From Campylorhamphus procurvoides (lineage: Eukaryota; Chordata; Aves; Passeriformes; Dendrocolaptidae), in NCBI GenBank assembly GCA_013396655.1, contig WBMV01007702.1, positions 429,033 to 493,032 of the forward strand: a stretch of DNA of 64,000 bases. The letters run 5' to 3'. The notes under the pieces are model-generated. The model was not told the DNA's origin, searched no databases, and was given only the letters and a program-made list of their open reading frames with translations. A program made the position numbers and the translations under genes. Every line of letters begins with the position of its first letter. Positions within the stretch are counted from its first letter, which is position 1. Positions 31,401 through 41,545 of this stretch are shown piece after piece.

Positions 31401-32829
31401 GTATGTCATAGAGTGTTCCACAAAGTGTTATTCAATCCCAGCGTGTATTTTTAGTCACAGTTTATTTGTATTGTGGTAGAAATTGGAGGTAGTAAAAACA
31501 GAATAGATGTTCCCACTGGTGGGAAGTTTAGTACATAAGCCCAAAGCAAACTAATTGGATGCAATATGGGTGGGTGGGTGAAGAAAACCAAACCCCCCCA
31601 GCGTGCAGTGGGAGATGTGTCCTAAAACCAACCCCAAAGCCTCGCCAGATTCCATTGGCTTGGTTATCAGGCCAGAGCAATTTCTGCACTGCAAAAAGCA
31701 GCAATGCCATTGTGTCCCAGGAAATAATGACCCCCCAGCATTCACATCCCAGCAGATCTGCCTGTCACTGTGTGCATGTGCAGGGGAGCTGATGCCCAGC
31801 TGCACTTCCAGGGAAATCTGGGCAAGGAAAGGGGCACGGGGAGGTGTCCCTTGGCTGGGGAGCCAGTTACAAGATCATTTTCTCTTTTGGTGTACCCAGG
31901 GACAAGAGCCTGGTCTCTATTTGTACACAACTCCAAAGCAGAGCGATTTGCATTCGATGGCACAGGCACAAAAATGGACATATGGATTGTTTTGAAGGAA
32001 GCGAAAGTTGTTTTGTTTCTGCAAACTGGAGCAGTTAAAAATACATTGCCAAAAAAATTTTCCAAACCTGCTTTTCCTTCAGGCAGCAATCTGAGAGTGT
32101 GTTTAGGGGTTAATATTGCAGGCTTGAGTGAGTTGAAGTTGTAAGAACCCTTGGAATGTGTAAAGAGGGGAAGGATTCTGTAGATAAGGCTGAACTCTGA
32201 ACTCGGGGCACAATCCAGTTTATAGTTAATCTCCCCCAATAAAAGCAGCATCAGCTGTCTGCCCCAGCCTGCAGCACTGCTCCTTCCCCTGTTCAAATAA
32301 AGAAAGTAGGCTATTGCACCGGGAAGAGGGCAGGGAATGTGCATTGTGCTATTCCTTAGCTCTGGAAAAGGCTTCTTCTGGTCCCTTCAGTCTTGTGCAA
32401 ACTGAGTCCTCTTGCAGGGGAGTTGTTTTGCTGTGGGTGGATTTGGTTTTGTTTCCCTGACACCCCCACGATCCCCGTTTCTATTCCTGGCTGTCACTCG
32501 GGGCTCTCTCAGGGACTTTTGCAGCCCTGGAAGCAAAAAAATTGGGAGTTACCTGTTTCTGTGCAAGCAGAAAGGAGGACAAGAGAGACATCCATTGCAG
32601 CTGTGCTTTCAGTGAGAAATATTTCAGTGCCAAAATGGTAAAAATCTGACTTGGACGTGACTCCAAATCCAGCATTTTATTGGTGGAGGCCTGTTATTTA
32701 GTTTGCATCTCAATGTGCTTTCCTTTCTGGGATTGTTATGGTTCCCTTCTAACTTCTGAAGGTTCTGGAGAAGTCAAAAAGCTTGGGAATGAGTAGGTTT
32801 GTGTGAGCCTTATTTTCTCAGACACAAAC
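28496..32829. other. Long non-coding stretch
   Basis: No gene is supported. 29940-30360 and 30640-30710 are AT-rich and may hold weak elements. 28510-29230 is GC-richer. The minus frame at 31742-32344 (200 codons) is long but overlaps plus frames at 31603-32144 and lacks any domain, splice or promoter context. GTAAGT at about 29839-29844 has no convincing exon before it. Confidence 0.45.
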
Positions 32830-32965
32830 TTTGATTCTGTAGCAATCAATCTTGTTAATGTATTTATAACCTAATTGAGCTGTTTCTAGAGCACATTAAA
32901 AATGGTTTATGATTCTAACACAGAAGTGGGATGAGATTATTCTTGGGTCATAGTTGTGTATTGAG
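32830..32965. promoter_or_regulatory. CNE-like AT-rich block
   Basis: Contains GTAGCAATCAATCTTGTTAATG (homeodomain/PBX-like), TATTTATAACC and CTAATTGAGC in close order. Small, and supported only by motif density. Confidence 0.25.
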
Positions 32966-33537
32966 TATAATGGTCATAGAGTGAACCTGAGGGTATTTGA
33001 AATGGGGACGTAGAGCAGCTTGAAAATCTGAAAGGGAAAAAAACTTACATAAGCTTTAAAATCCAGGAATTTGCATTCCCTTCCAAAAGTTGCTTGTGAA
33101 TTTGGGAGGACTGCCTAAGGCAGGCTGAGCCCGTGGTTGTTAAACAGTAATGACCGGGCAGCTGGTGACAATTACATCTCTTTATCTTGATTGTAACACC
33201 TGATGTTCCTTGAACTTCCCTCTTGCTCCCCAGAAATGAAGGCAAGTGAAACCAGCCCTTGTTGGCAAGATCTGAGACCAGTCCTGCAGGCAGAGCAAAC
33301 TGGGCTTTGGTCATTCTACCTGGAGCAGCATCTCATGACCTTACTAAAATCAGGAGGTTGCTGTGTCATTCCAATTCCCATTTACTCCATGTCTTCCCTC
33401 TTTACATCATTCCAGGTGATTTTCTGACCTGGGACATCATTTATTTCCTTGCAGTCAGAGTATCTTGGGGTGTTGAGAGCTGGGCACGGGCATGAAGGGC
33501 GCACGGTTGGTTTCTATTTTGGACTGTTGCTGAGTGA
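32966..33537. other. Non-coding stretch
   Basis: Unique sequence with overlapping frames on both strands (33045-33495). Nothing recognisable. Confidence 0.45.
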
Positions 33538-33622
33538 TGGCCTCGAAATCCTTGTCTCTGTTAACCTGTCTGCAAAAATGGAGATAATGCTGCTTATAGA
33601 CTTAGATGAAGCACTTAGAGGG
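33538..33622 (+). mobile_element. MIR SINE fragment, 3' half
   Basis: TGTTAACCTGTCTGCAAAAATGGAGATAATGCTGC followed by AGCACTTAGAG lines up with the MIR part that reads CTTAACCTC, CTGTAAAATGGGGATAATAATAG and AAGCGCTTAGA. Substitutions are frequent and the tRNA-like head is missing. Like the copy at 14955, this would be an ancient insertion. Confidence 0.6.
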
Positions 33623-34328
33623 TTATCTTTTTTGATAGGCTGCTTGTTAGGGAAGGATAAAATGGCTTGAGAGCTTGTGCCAAAACTAGACTGCACTGAA
33701 CATTTGGAGAAATTGATTTTAATTTAAATTTTCACTCTTGCTGCTGGTGGAAGCCAGAAGGGAGGGAGTACTTCAAAAAGCAAGTCTTGCTTTTTTCTTT
33801 GCAGGCTCAAGGAAGGCAGGAGTGCAGCCCTTCAGTTGGAGGGTTGCAGCCCATGCTTTTAATGGCTGAGGTTGGGGCATCCCTGACAAGGCTGTGCTCA
33901 TCTTTAAACTCAGTTTCAAACCCTGTACTTGTGCTGAAGAATAGAGTTCTATGAGGGGCAAAAAGTACCCTGTGCTGCCATTCCTTTTCAAACAGGGCCC
34001 TGCCAATCTGAGCTGAGGCTCCTGCTTAGAAGGTTCCTAAGGAAAGGTTTGGACTTTGAAACAGAGACAAGACCAGAAAAAAACACCCACTGGACTCTAA
34101 ATTATACAGGAACCTTTACAGAATATAGGGCAAGTCTTGTTGTTGTTAGATGGGAAATTCATGATTAAAGGATCATCCTTAGTTGTACCAGCTCCGTTTC
34201 AGTGCCAGACTTGGTGGGGTCAGGGAGTCACTGTTCCCAGTCCCTATAAATGATGTATTTGAGAGAAGACTCCTGTGCCCCACTGGAGTGGCTGTTCTGT
34301 GTTCCAGAGGCTGCTGTGCCAGCACAGA
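33623..34328. other. Non-coding stretch
   Basis: No gene is supported. 33700-33745 is AT-rich (ATTTTAATTTAAATTTTCAC). The rest is ordinary. Confidence 0.45.
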
Positions 34329-34348
34329 GGGGCACGGGGAGGGGAGGG
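34329..34348 (+). other. G-quadruplex motif
   Basis: G-runs at 34329-34332, 34336-34339, 34341-34344 and 34346-34348, with loops of three, one and one bases. Confidence 0.75.
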
Positions 34349-34785
34349 AGCGCCCTGGGGCTGTGCAGAATCCCAGCCCTTATCTCCTGCCCCCCCTTCT
34401 CCAGACATTGCTCAGGGGTTAAAGTTCTGGGGTTCAGGAACTGGCCCAGAAGGACCTTCCCGAGGGAAACAAAGGCTGAGTGCAGAGCTGTAAATGCTGT
34501 CCCCGAGGAAGTGCCTGGGTTTGTCTGCACTTACTGCCCCAAACCCACTGCTTACATTCTGCTTTGAAAAGTGGCCTCCTGGCTGTGTTTTTCACCCCAG
34601 TTTGTGCCCACTCCCCCTGTTTTTTTTTAAGCCACCATTTTCTTCCTATGCTTGTTCTCTAGGGAGGTTTTTTTGTCATTTTTTGTCATTATATCATGTT
34701 TCTCAGTGGAGATGCTTTTTTTTCCTTCCAAAAAAAAAGAAAAGCAGCCTCTCATCAGAGGAATGTGCAAGCAGAGTACATTTAA
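34349..34785. other. Non-coding stretch
   Basis: GC-richer at first, then T-rich from about 34615 with poly-T and poly-A runs near 34621 and 34730. Nothing recognisable. Confidence 0.45.
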
Positions 34786-34895
34786 GAGCCACATTCTGTG
34801 CTGCCATGGCAACCAGAGTTTTAAAAATGATACCATCGGTGTTCCAAAATGATGCAACCTACAATGAACATCAGGAATAATTAAGAAAAGTCATG
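34786..34895. promoter_or_regulatory. CNE-like block with RFX-type X-box
   Basis: GCTGCC, two bases, then GGCAAC at 34800-34813 is an X-box with one mismatch in the left half and a perfect right half. It is followed by AATGATACCATCGG, AATGATGCAACC (a CEBP/ATF-like TGATGCAA core at about 34850-34857) and GGAATAATTAAG. This small block stands out from T-rich and ordinary flanks. Confidence 0.35.
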
Positions 34896-36545
34896 TGTGC
34901 TCCATGCTCAGGAGAAGAAATGATGAGGGGACTGTTTCTCTATTTATTTTCTCCCTCTCCAAGTGGTGTTTGCTGTTGTTTGGGGTGTTTTTTGCCCTGG
35001 GAGTTCTCTCAGAGGGGTCAATGGCAGATTTGTGAGAAACCTCCCCCTTTTTTCCCCCGAGGGGTTTTCTGAGGTTTTTCCCTGCTGAATCTCTTTAGTG
35101 ATTTACTCCAACAACTGCAGAGCTGGGATGGAGCTCTGGGATGAAGGTCCTGGCCTGAGGGCCCTGTGCTTCCCTTCTTCCAGGGCCTTCCAGCTGGTGC
35201 TGGGATCCACAGCCAGGGATTGCTGTCACAGTGTGCAGGCTCTGCCATAGCAGGAAGGCTCTGCATTTATTATTATCCCTTTTTATACTTCATTCCCATC
35301 TCATCCTGGTGGCAGCAGTGGAGAGGGGGCAGTAAAGCCTGGGTGTCCCAGGGGTAGGTGGTGCACGCAGGAGTCAAGAGGGCTTGCAAACAGCAGAGGT
35401 CACGGGTTAAGACCCTTCAGTGAGGAGCACAGAAGTCTGAACTTGTTAATGAAATGACTGGGATTTTTAGTGTGGGTAGGGAAAGTGAGGAGACTGGGGA
35501 AGAATGGCAGCCCAAGCTTTCTGTGGAGTCTTGTGGAGCTGAACTGTGGGTATTGCTGCTGATCCCATGAACTGAAGACCTTCTCCTACTTCACTATTTT
35601 CCAACCCAAAAATTAGCTTTTTTTTTCCTAAATAAACTGTTCTGTCTATTCAGGAGAATAAGATTGTATCCTGCTGCTTGCCAGACACCAAAGAAAAAAC
35701 TATATCTGCTAATTAAATTACACAATCCAAATAGCCATTCAAGTTCCAAACAGGGTTGCTGCTCTGGGGGAGGTTGATGCATTTCCAGTTTGAGGAGAAA
35801 CATTCCTTTAGTGGACAGTGGAACATTCTGTTTTTCTGCTGGTTCCTCAGATCTTCCTTATTGGCCAAACTCTGTATCTCCAACAGAGATGGTTTGTACA
35901 TGAAGGTGGTGTAAAACACCAAAATTACCCCTGAATTCCATTTCCTGAGCAGCTCTGAAGTTTGTGTTTCCTTTTCCTGCCCTGCCTGCGTCTCCTTCGT
36001 GTGCCCAGACACAGAGAAGCCTTGGGAAACAGGTTCTGTCTCCTTTCAAGGTTGTTCAGTGAGGATCTTAAACAACAGTGATAGCAACAATAATAATAAA
36101 AACCAAACACCACCACCCAAAGAGCCGGGAGGGAACGGTCCAAGGGCAGCTCCCTCGTGGCTGTTGGCAGGGCTGAGGTGGCACATCCCAGCAGTGCCAT
36201 CGCCACCCACAGCTGTCCCTCCCCTCCTCCAGCATCCCCACCCCAGCCTTGTGGTAACGGGGAGTTTCTTGTTCCTGGCTCTTGGGGGTGAGTCTGTAAA
36301 AGAACACGGAGTTCATGCCCCAACCACTTCCCTACTGTCTGGTATTATAAGAATCTCGTTTCTTTCCTCTTTTGCTGACGAGACAGATTGAAAGTGTGTT
36401 TTACGGGCACACCCTTTCAGGTTTCTCTATCTCCTTGCCTGCATTAATTTTTAATCACTTCCTCCAGTTGACATGCAACAGCACCTCTGAGGGCTGGCTG
36501 GATTTATTCACAGGCAAGCACTGCTCAGCCTTTATCAAAAAAATC
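34896..36545. other. Non-coding stretch
   Basis: No gene is supported. 35590-35720 is T/A-rich ordinary DNA. 36063-36100 is an AATAATAATAAAAACC-type A-rich run. 36340-36480 (CTGACGAGACAG, GCATTAATTTTTAATCAC) is AT-rich and possibly constrained. Frames on the minus strand at 35925-36323 are chance. Confidence 0.45.
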
Positions 36546-36563
36546 TAAGGTGACGTGACCTTA
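36546..36563. promoter_or_regulatory. Near-palindromic TGACGTG site
   Basis: TAAGGTGACGTGACCTTA: the outer six bases on each side are exact reverse complements and the middle holds TGACGTG, a CREB/ATF-type half-site. AGGTGA and TGACCT facing each other two bases apart also resemble an inverted pair of nuclear-receptor half-sites. Either reading is plausible and neither is proven. Confidence 0.45.
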
Positions 36564-37489
36564 AAAACTTGAGCACATGGATTCTAATTCAGATCTGCTG
36601 GTGTGCACTGGCTGCAGGGGAGCAGCACCAGGTGGGAACCTGCCCACAGAAACAGCCCTTGCCCTGCAGAGCAAGTTCAGGGGTCTGGGGTTCCTGGGCT
36701 GTCGTGTCTGTGTGCAGAGCATTCCTTGTGCAGTTGTGGAATGGGGAATATGCAAGAATAATATGGGATAAGAGTGGAATTATGGAATGGCTGCCCAGTT
36801 TTCAGGCAAGAAAGATCCTGCTGCTTCATTAACCCTGTTCTGAAGTTTCAAACTCCCCTTATTTCAACAAGCAGAGGGAACAAGGCAGGGGATGTGAATG
36901 TCTGTATGGGGATAAGTATTCAAAAGGTCCCTATGAAATACCCTGTAGATGATTAAAGATGCAGTTTCATTTCCCAGGTGATGTGCCAAATTCATTCCAA
37001 TTAGAACACCTAACTAGAAAACCAACATGGGGGAAGGGGATTGCTCGTCTGTTGAGTGTTGTTAACCTTTCCATGTGAGGTGTGGGCCCACAGTGTCAGG
37101 AAAAGCAGCTGGCACTGAGTTTGTGGGTTCTCCTTTTCATGTCGTGTTCCCAGGCACCGTGATGCCAGTTTTTAGTGCTGGAGCCTTGCTCTCTGTCCAG
37201 CAGCCTTTTGCTGTGAATTTGGGTCAGAAACCTGCAAGAAACTCAAGGTGAGGTTCAGGGAGGAGCAGGGGACTCGTGCACATCCCGAGGGCCAGGAAAG
37301 CAGCAAACTCCCTGTTCTTCTACAGATGCTCCTTTAAACCACTGCTGGGGGTTGCCTGTCCTGGAGGCACGAGAGGAAGTCATGCGGTGCTGGTGAATGG
37401 ATTTGCCTTGGACATAGTCCCAGCCAGGGAAATTGTGTGACAATTTTAGGGCAAAGGTTCCCCTTGGGTGACATTCGACAGTATTTCAA
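36564..37489. other. Non-coding stretch
   Basis: Unique mixed sequence; nothing recognisable. 37420-37500 begins to gain CpGs at the approach to the next island. Confidence 0.45.
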
Positions 37490-38060
37490 ATATCCCGTGT
37501 GCGTTCCCGAGCCCGTTCCTCCTCCGCCTCGGGACACATCGGGCTGCAGGGAATTAATGAGCAGTTGGCTGGGGATGACCTGGAGTGACAAAGGAGTGGC
37601 TGTGCCGTGTCTGGGGCGGCTGGGCCGGGGTGGGGAGGGACAGGGGGTGAACCGGGATGGGACCCGTACGGAGAGGGATGCAAAGGCCAGGGATGAGGCA
37701 GAGGATGCGGCAGTGGTCCCCGGGGAGCCGGGGATGCAGCAGTGGTCCCCGGGGATGCGGCAGTGGTCCCCTGGCTCCCCGGGATGCAGCAGGGCTCCCC
37801 AGGGATGCAGCAGTGGTCCCCTGGCTCCCCAGGGATGCAGCAGGGCTCCCCAGGAATGCAGCAGTGGTCCCTGGCTCCCCCGGGATGCAGCAGGGCTCCC
37901 CAGGGATGCAGCAGTGGTCCCCGGCTCCCCCGGGATGCGGCAGTGGCCCCCCGGGATGGAGCAGTGGTCCCCGGCTCCCCAGGGATGCCTGCGGGATGTG
38001 TCACGGCGGCAGCCGGGGCGGCGGGCGGAACAGCCGCAGTCTGGGCTCCAGCCCCGGCTA
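37490..38060. promoter_or_regulatory. CpG-rich zone containing a minisatellite
   Basis: CpGs are frequent before the repeat (CCCGTGTGCGTTCCCGAGCC near 37494, GGGGCGGCTGGGCCGGGG near 37613) and after it (TCACGGCGGCAGCCGGGGCG near 38000). A unique part at 37440-37600 includes ATTCGACAGTATTTCAAATATCCC and GGAATTAATGAGC and looks motif-like. This may be a CpG island whose middle has been expanded by tandem duplication. No transcript start or exon is recognisable. Confidence 0.45.
37675..37990. repeat. GC-rich minisatellite, 50-bp higher-order unit of 21-bp modules
   Basis: A 21-base module close to GGCTCCCCAGGGATGCAGCA(G) is arranged as two modules plus an 8-9 base TGGTCCCCT linker, giving a 50-base higher-order repeat. 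About four good copies run from 37772 to 37970, with degenerate copies before. Both strands are open over long frames: the minus frame of 239 codons looks collagen-like (Gly-Glu-Pro-Gly) and plus frames read QQWSPGSPGM-like. Because 50 is not a multiple of three, each copy is read in a different frame, so these are repeat artefacts. Confidence 0.92.
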
Positions 38061-38329
38061 GACTGGAGAAACTTATAATTGAGTTCCTGAGCCTCCCCTC
38101 CCCTCCCTGCAGCTCAGCTGAAAAACACCCTGGCTCCCAGCCATGCCCTTTCACAGTGACCTTGCCTGCAAATAGCGCGCAGGAATTTTTACAGGCGCTG
38201 TGCACTTGGAAAAAGGGCTGGGGGGGACAGCAGGGAGCTGGGGAGGGGTGCTGGTCCTGCTGGTTTAAAAACCAAATCCATCAGCTTCCCTTGTCAACCA
38301 CCCCCCCAAAAAAAAGACCCCACTGAGCC
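38061..38329. other. Non-coding stretch
   Basis: A GC-rich to mixed passage with poly-C and A-rich runs near 38297. A GCGCGC core lies at about 38175-38181. Nothing else recognisable. Confidence 0.4.
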
Positions 38330-38780
38330 CATGAATTGCAAATTTCGATTCTTTGTGCTGCCTCCTTTTTACACTGCTATAGATTAATTTCTCTCTCTGA
38401 TGGTATGACAAATTTTAAGTCTCTAAAGATTGATGTAGCTGATTGGTTTAAAGGGAATTGTTTGACATAGTGGCAGGATGATACACTGTATGCTCGGGTT
38501 TCTTGCACGTAGAATTATTCTTTGACATGTATGTAAAAACTATGTACTTAAAATACAGGGGGAGTGAGTGTGTGTGCGTATATGAATGTGTAAAAATGTT
38601 CCTCCATCCAGTTATGCATGAACATAATGTAAAATGATCCTGGTAATGGCTGTCTCCTTAGTGTATATACAGAAAAAGCAGCAGCAACCACTGGCTAAAA
38701 ATAACCCCAAATTCTTCTCTCAGATTACATCAATTAAGCTTAGAACATTTGATGTAAAAAGTTGGGCTGTTCAGTTCTGA
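38330..38780. promoter_or_regulatory. CNE-like AT-rich block
   Basis: About 450 bases of low-repetition AT-rich sequence just downstream of the CpG-rich zone: GAATTGCAAATTTCG, ATAGATTAATTTC, AGATTGATGTAGCTGATTGG (with a CCAAT-type ATTGG), GCACGTAGAATTATTC, CATGAACATAATG and ACATCAATTAAGC. A short TG run sits near 38568-38577. No frame is open. It is one of the better enhancer candidates by texture, though this is unaligned. Confidence 0.4.
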
Positions 38781-40470
38781 TGGAGACTCACTGGTACTGG
38801 TGGGACACTGGGATGGGCACTGCAGGACTCACTGGGACTGGGGCAGGGCCACAGGGCCACATGTGAGTGTGACATGGGACAGGCCCCTTGGCTGCCCTGC
38901 CTTCTGTCAGCGGTGTTAACTCAAATTATGAGCTTTTCTGGGAGGGCCAGCATGCCCCGTGTCAGCAGAGGTGTCACAGGAGATGGTGCTGGAGCTGCCT
39001 CCTGCAGTCCCGTGGATTTGAAGGTGTTCAGCACTTTGCAGGATCCCGCTGTTCACACGTTGCCACCTTGTTCTCAATCCCCAAATCGTCCCGTGCAACG
39101 TGTCACTCGTGTCACACTCTTCAGGCCCGTGTTCAGACCTCATGGCACAAAAGGGAAAATTGATAATCCAGAAGTGGCTTTAATTAAAACTTGTTTTTCT
39201 CGTTTGCTCTCCCGTGTTTGTGTCTGGGGCAGCCCCACTCCCTGTAGTCAGCAAGCTGATTTTCACTGCTCTCAGAAGTACAACTGTTGCAATCAAAGGT
39301 AATTTTGTTTGTGCAAGATACTCATCTCCAAAGGAAGGGCCAAGAATAGGGGTGAAAGAGAGGACAGCAGGCTGATGACTTAAGTGTTCCTGTCAGGCCT
39401 TTCTGACAACCCCAATAATTCTTTAATGGCTTCCTAATAAAGGGTAACATCATTATGTCTGAGAGGTTTTTTGGATTGCTTTTCTGCTGAAGGGGATGAA
39501 TAAGAAGTGGTCAAAACCAGCAGACCTCTGTCGTGTCCCCAGGCTGTGCTGAGATGTTGCTTCAGCAGTGTCCGAGATCTCTTTAGCTTTGATACGGAAA
39601 GGGAGTAACAGACTAAACGTCACGTAAATTCAACTGCAAGATTCACCAGGACACGTTATGCTCCTGGCACCTTCTGCATAAGCACTCCAGAGTCTCCCCA
39701 GAGGGTTCTGATACCTGAGGGATAAAAAAAAGAAAAGGATTCTTCTATTGCAAGATAGAATTTGCTTAGTGTGACTCTCTCTGAGACATATGGTGCAGCA
39801 GCACCTGTTTTGTAAGTATGATCTCAGTGCAGAGAGAGCAGATCCTCGAGAATAGAGGAAATTTCAGCTCTCCTTCCCAGAATTCCACCTGGCTGCCACC
39901 TGCTCCCACATTTAATTGGCCTTAGTCCCTTGGCTCCCCACTCCGACCGCAGGGTAGGCAGGAGGAAGCAGAGACAGACAGGGAGTGTGCAGAGTGTTGT
40001 GGGGAAACAAAAGGGACTTGGAAAGAGCAGCTCAGGGAGGAGCTGGGCTGGTTTGTGTGAGCCTCAGCCCCCCAGGGACACGGGCTGTCACAGCTCCTGG
40101 TCCTCCTGGGCCAAGTAACCTCAGGAACTGGGTATAGAACGTGACAATTCTGCATGATCCTCTGCCCCGTGGTGGTTCTGGAGGTTCCATCCTTCCAGCT
40201 GTGTAGCACAAAATAATGGGGATAACAGCTGGGAGTATCCAAGTGTGCTTGGCAGTGATACCCACACACCAGGGATAAACATCCCGACAAAACTGAAGTG
40301 TTTATTTGCATGTGGATGTCGCTGCTTGGTAAATCCCAACACATCTGGTTATCACCACTGAGATTTGCCAGTGAAAAGGAGGGTGTTTTGCCTCATTTTT
40401 CCCAGAGCAAAGTGAGCATGGCTGCTCCTGGAGAGGACGTTTGGGAAGCTGATACTCAACAGATTTCATT
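38781..40470. other. Non-coding stretch
   Basis: No gene is supported. The frames at 38874-39302 overlap on both strands. 39400-39460 (CCAATAATTCTTTAATGGC, CATCATTATG) is AT-rich and may be constrained. The remainder is ordinary. Confidence 0.45.
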
Positions 40471-40504
40471 CCTCCTTGGCTGGGTTCACCCCCACCCCGA
40501 CCGA

Positions 40505-40596
40505 GTTCAACCACCTTTTTTCACTTACTTAGTATGACCACAAATATTTAACCACGGGTTCTTAACTCCATCTAACCACACTGGTGGCCGTGGTAA
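40505..40596. promoter_or_regulatory. Cluster of RUNX-type sites
   Basis: Four cores matching or close to the RUNX motif ACCRCA/TGYGGT fall within 60 bases: ACCACA at 40537-40542, ACCACG at 40551-40556, ACCACA at 40575-40580, and CGTGGT (minus-strand ACCACG) at 40589-40594. A weaker ACCACC lies at about 40510. RUNX proteins act in blood, bone and neural-crest enhancers. The spacing is irregular, and chance clustering is possible. Confidence 0.35.
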
Positions 40597-41409
40597 AGAC
40601 GAGCAGCTTCGGAAGGAAAAGGTGGTAGTGACACATGAACCTGTGTGGCTCTGCCTGCTGAGCTGAGCCTTGTGTGGAGCTCTTTGTCTCTCTGTTGCAT
40701 GTGGACCCTGGACAGGCAGCTGGAGTTAGAGGCTCAAACACTTCAATAAGGACTTTGTATGCACGTGGGCCCTGGGTTAGGGCAGAGCTGGTAAGGCTCA
40801 AGTGAATTCTTGCTGAGGCCAAGATTGTTATCAGTATTGTGCTGTGAAGTGAGCAGGCTTTCCCTCTGAGCAAGGCCTGCAGTTGCTTACTGTCCTCCAG
40901 CGATTTCTGAAGCGTTCTGCATCCATTCCTGCCACTGAAAATATGCAGGTCTGAGCTATTCTGAGCTCCCTGAGCCCAGAATTTCACTGACACGTGTTAG
41001 GAGATGCTTCTCAAATAGCTCAGGGAAGCCTCTTTCCATCCTGAGGGTTTGCTGTGGCTGTGCAGTGGGGCTTGAGGGATCACTGCAGCACCTGGCTGGT
41101 GGATGGACACCTCGTCCCTCTTGACATGCAGGGAGAGGGAGGACCAGGACATCCTGAGCAAAGGCATCACTGATGTGGTGTGGAGACTGCAGGGAGCTTG
41201 CAGGGCAGTGCTGGGGCCAGGGGAGACACCCGGGCACTCTGGGGGGGCTCTGCTGATGGGCAGTGTTAATTTAAGGTTCTTTCTATGTTGCTGCACTTTC
41301 TCTTCCTTTTCTAGGCAAACAGCAGGCTTAGCTGAGCACTGGTGTTACTGCCCTGTAGGCCCCATGTGCAGCAGTGGGGAAGGAGGAGATAAAACCACCT
41401 CAGCTGAGT
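40597..41409. other. Non-coding stretch
   Basis: Unique sequence with chance frames on both strands. Nothing recognisable. Confidence 0.45.
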
Positions 41410-41545
41410 GAGAATTTATTGCTTTTGCTTGGTTCTTGGACGTTCCTATGCATAAGGCTGTAATGGTTACTTTAATATATAGAGCAATATATGAAATTGT
41501 CATTTACTTACACTCTGGGAGCCTTTGAATTGTGTTTAACACCTA
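41410..41545. promoter_or_regulatory. CNE-like AT-rich block
   Basis: Contains CTATGCATAAGG (POU-like), GTAATGGTTAC, TTAATATATAG, GAAATTGTCATTTAC and GTGTTTAACACC, the last a near-palindrome. Supported by texture only. Confidence 0.25.

Noticed and set aside
31742..32344. 200-codon minus-strand frame
   Set aside because: Overlaps plus frames of similar length, with no domain or splice context.
37486..38205. 239-codon minus-strand frame with collagen-like text
   Set aside because: It lies over a 50-bp tandem repeat whose unit is not a multiple of three, other frames are open as well, and there is no splice or promoter context.
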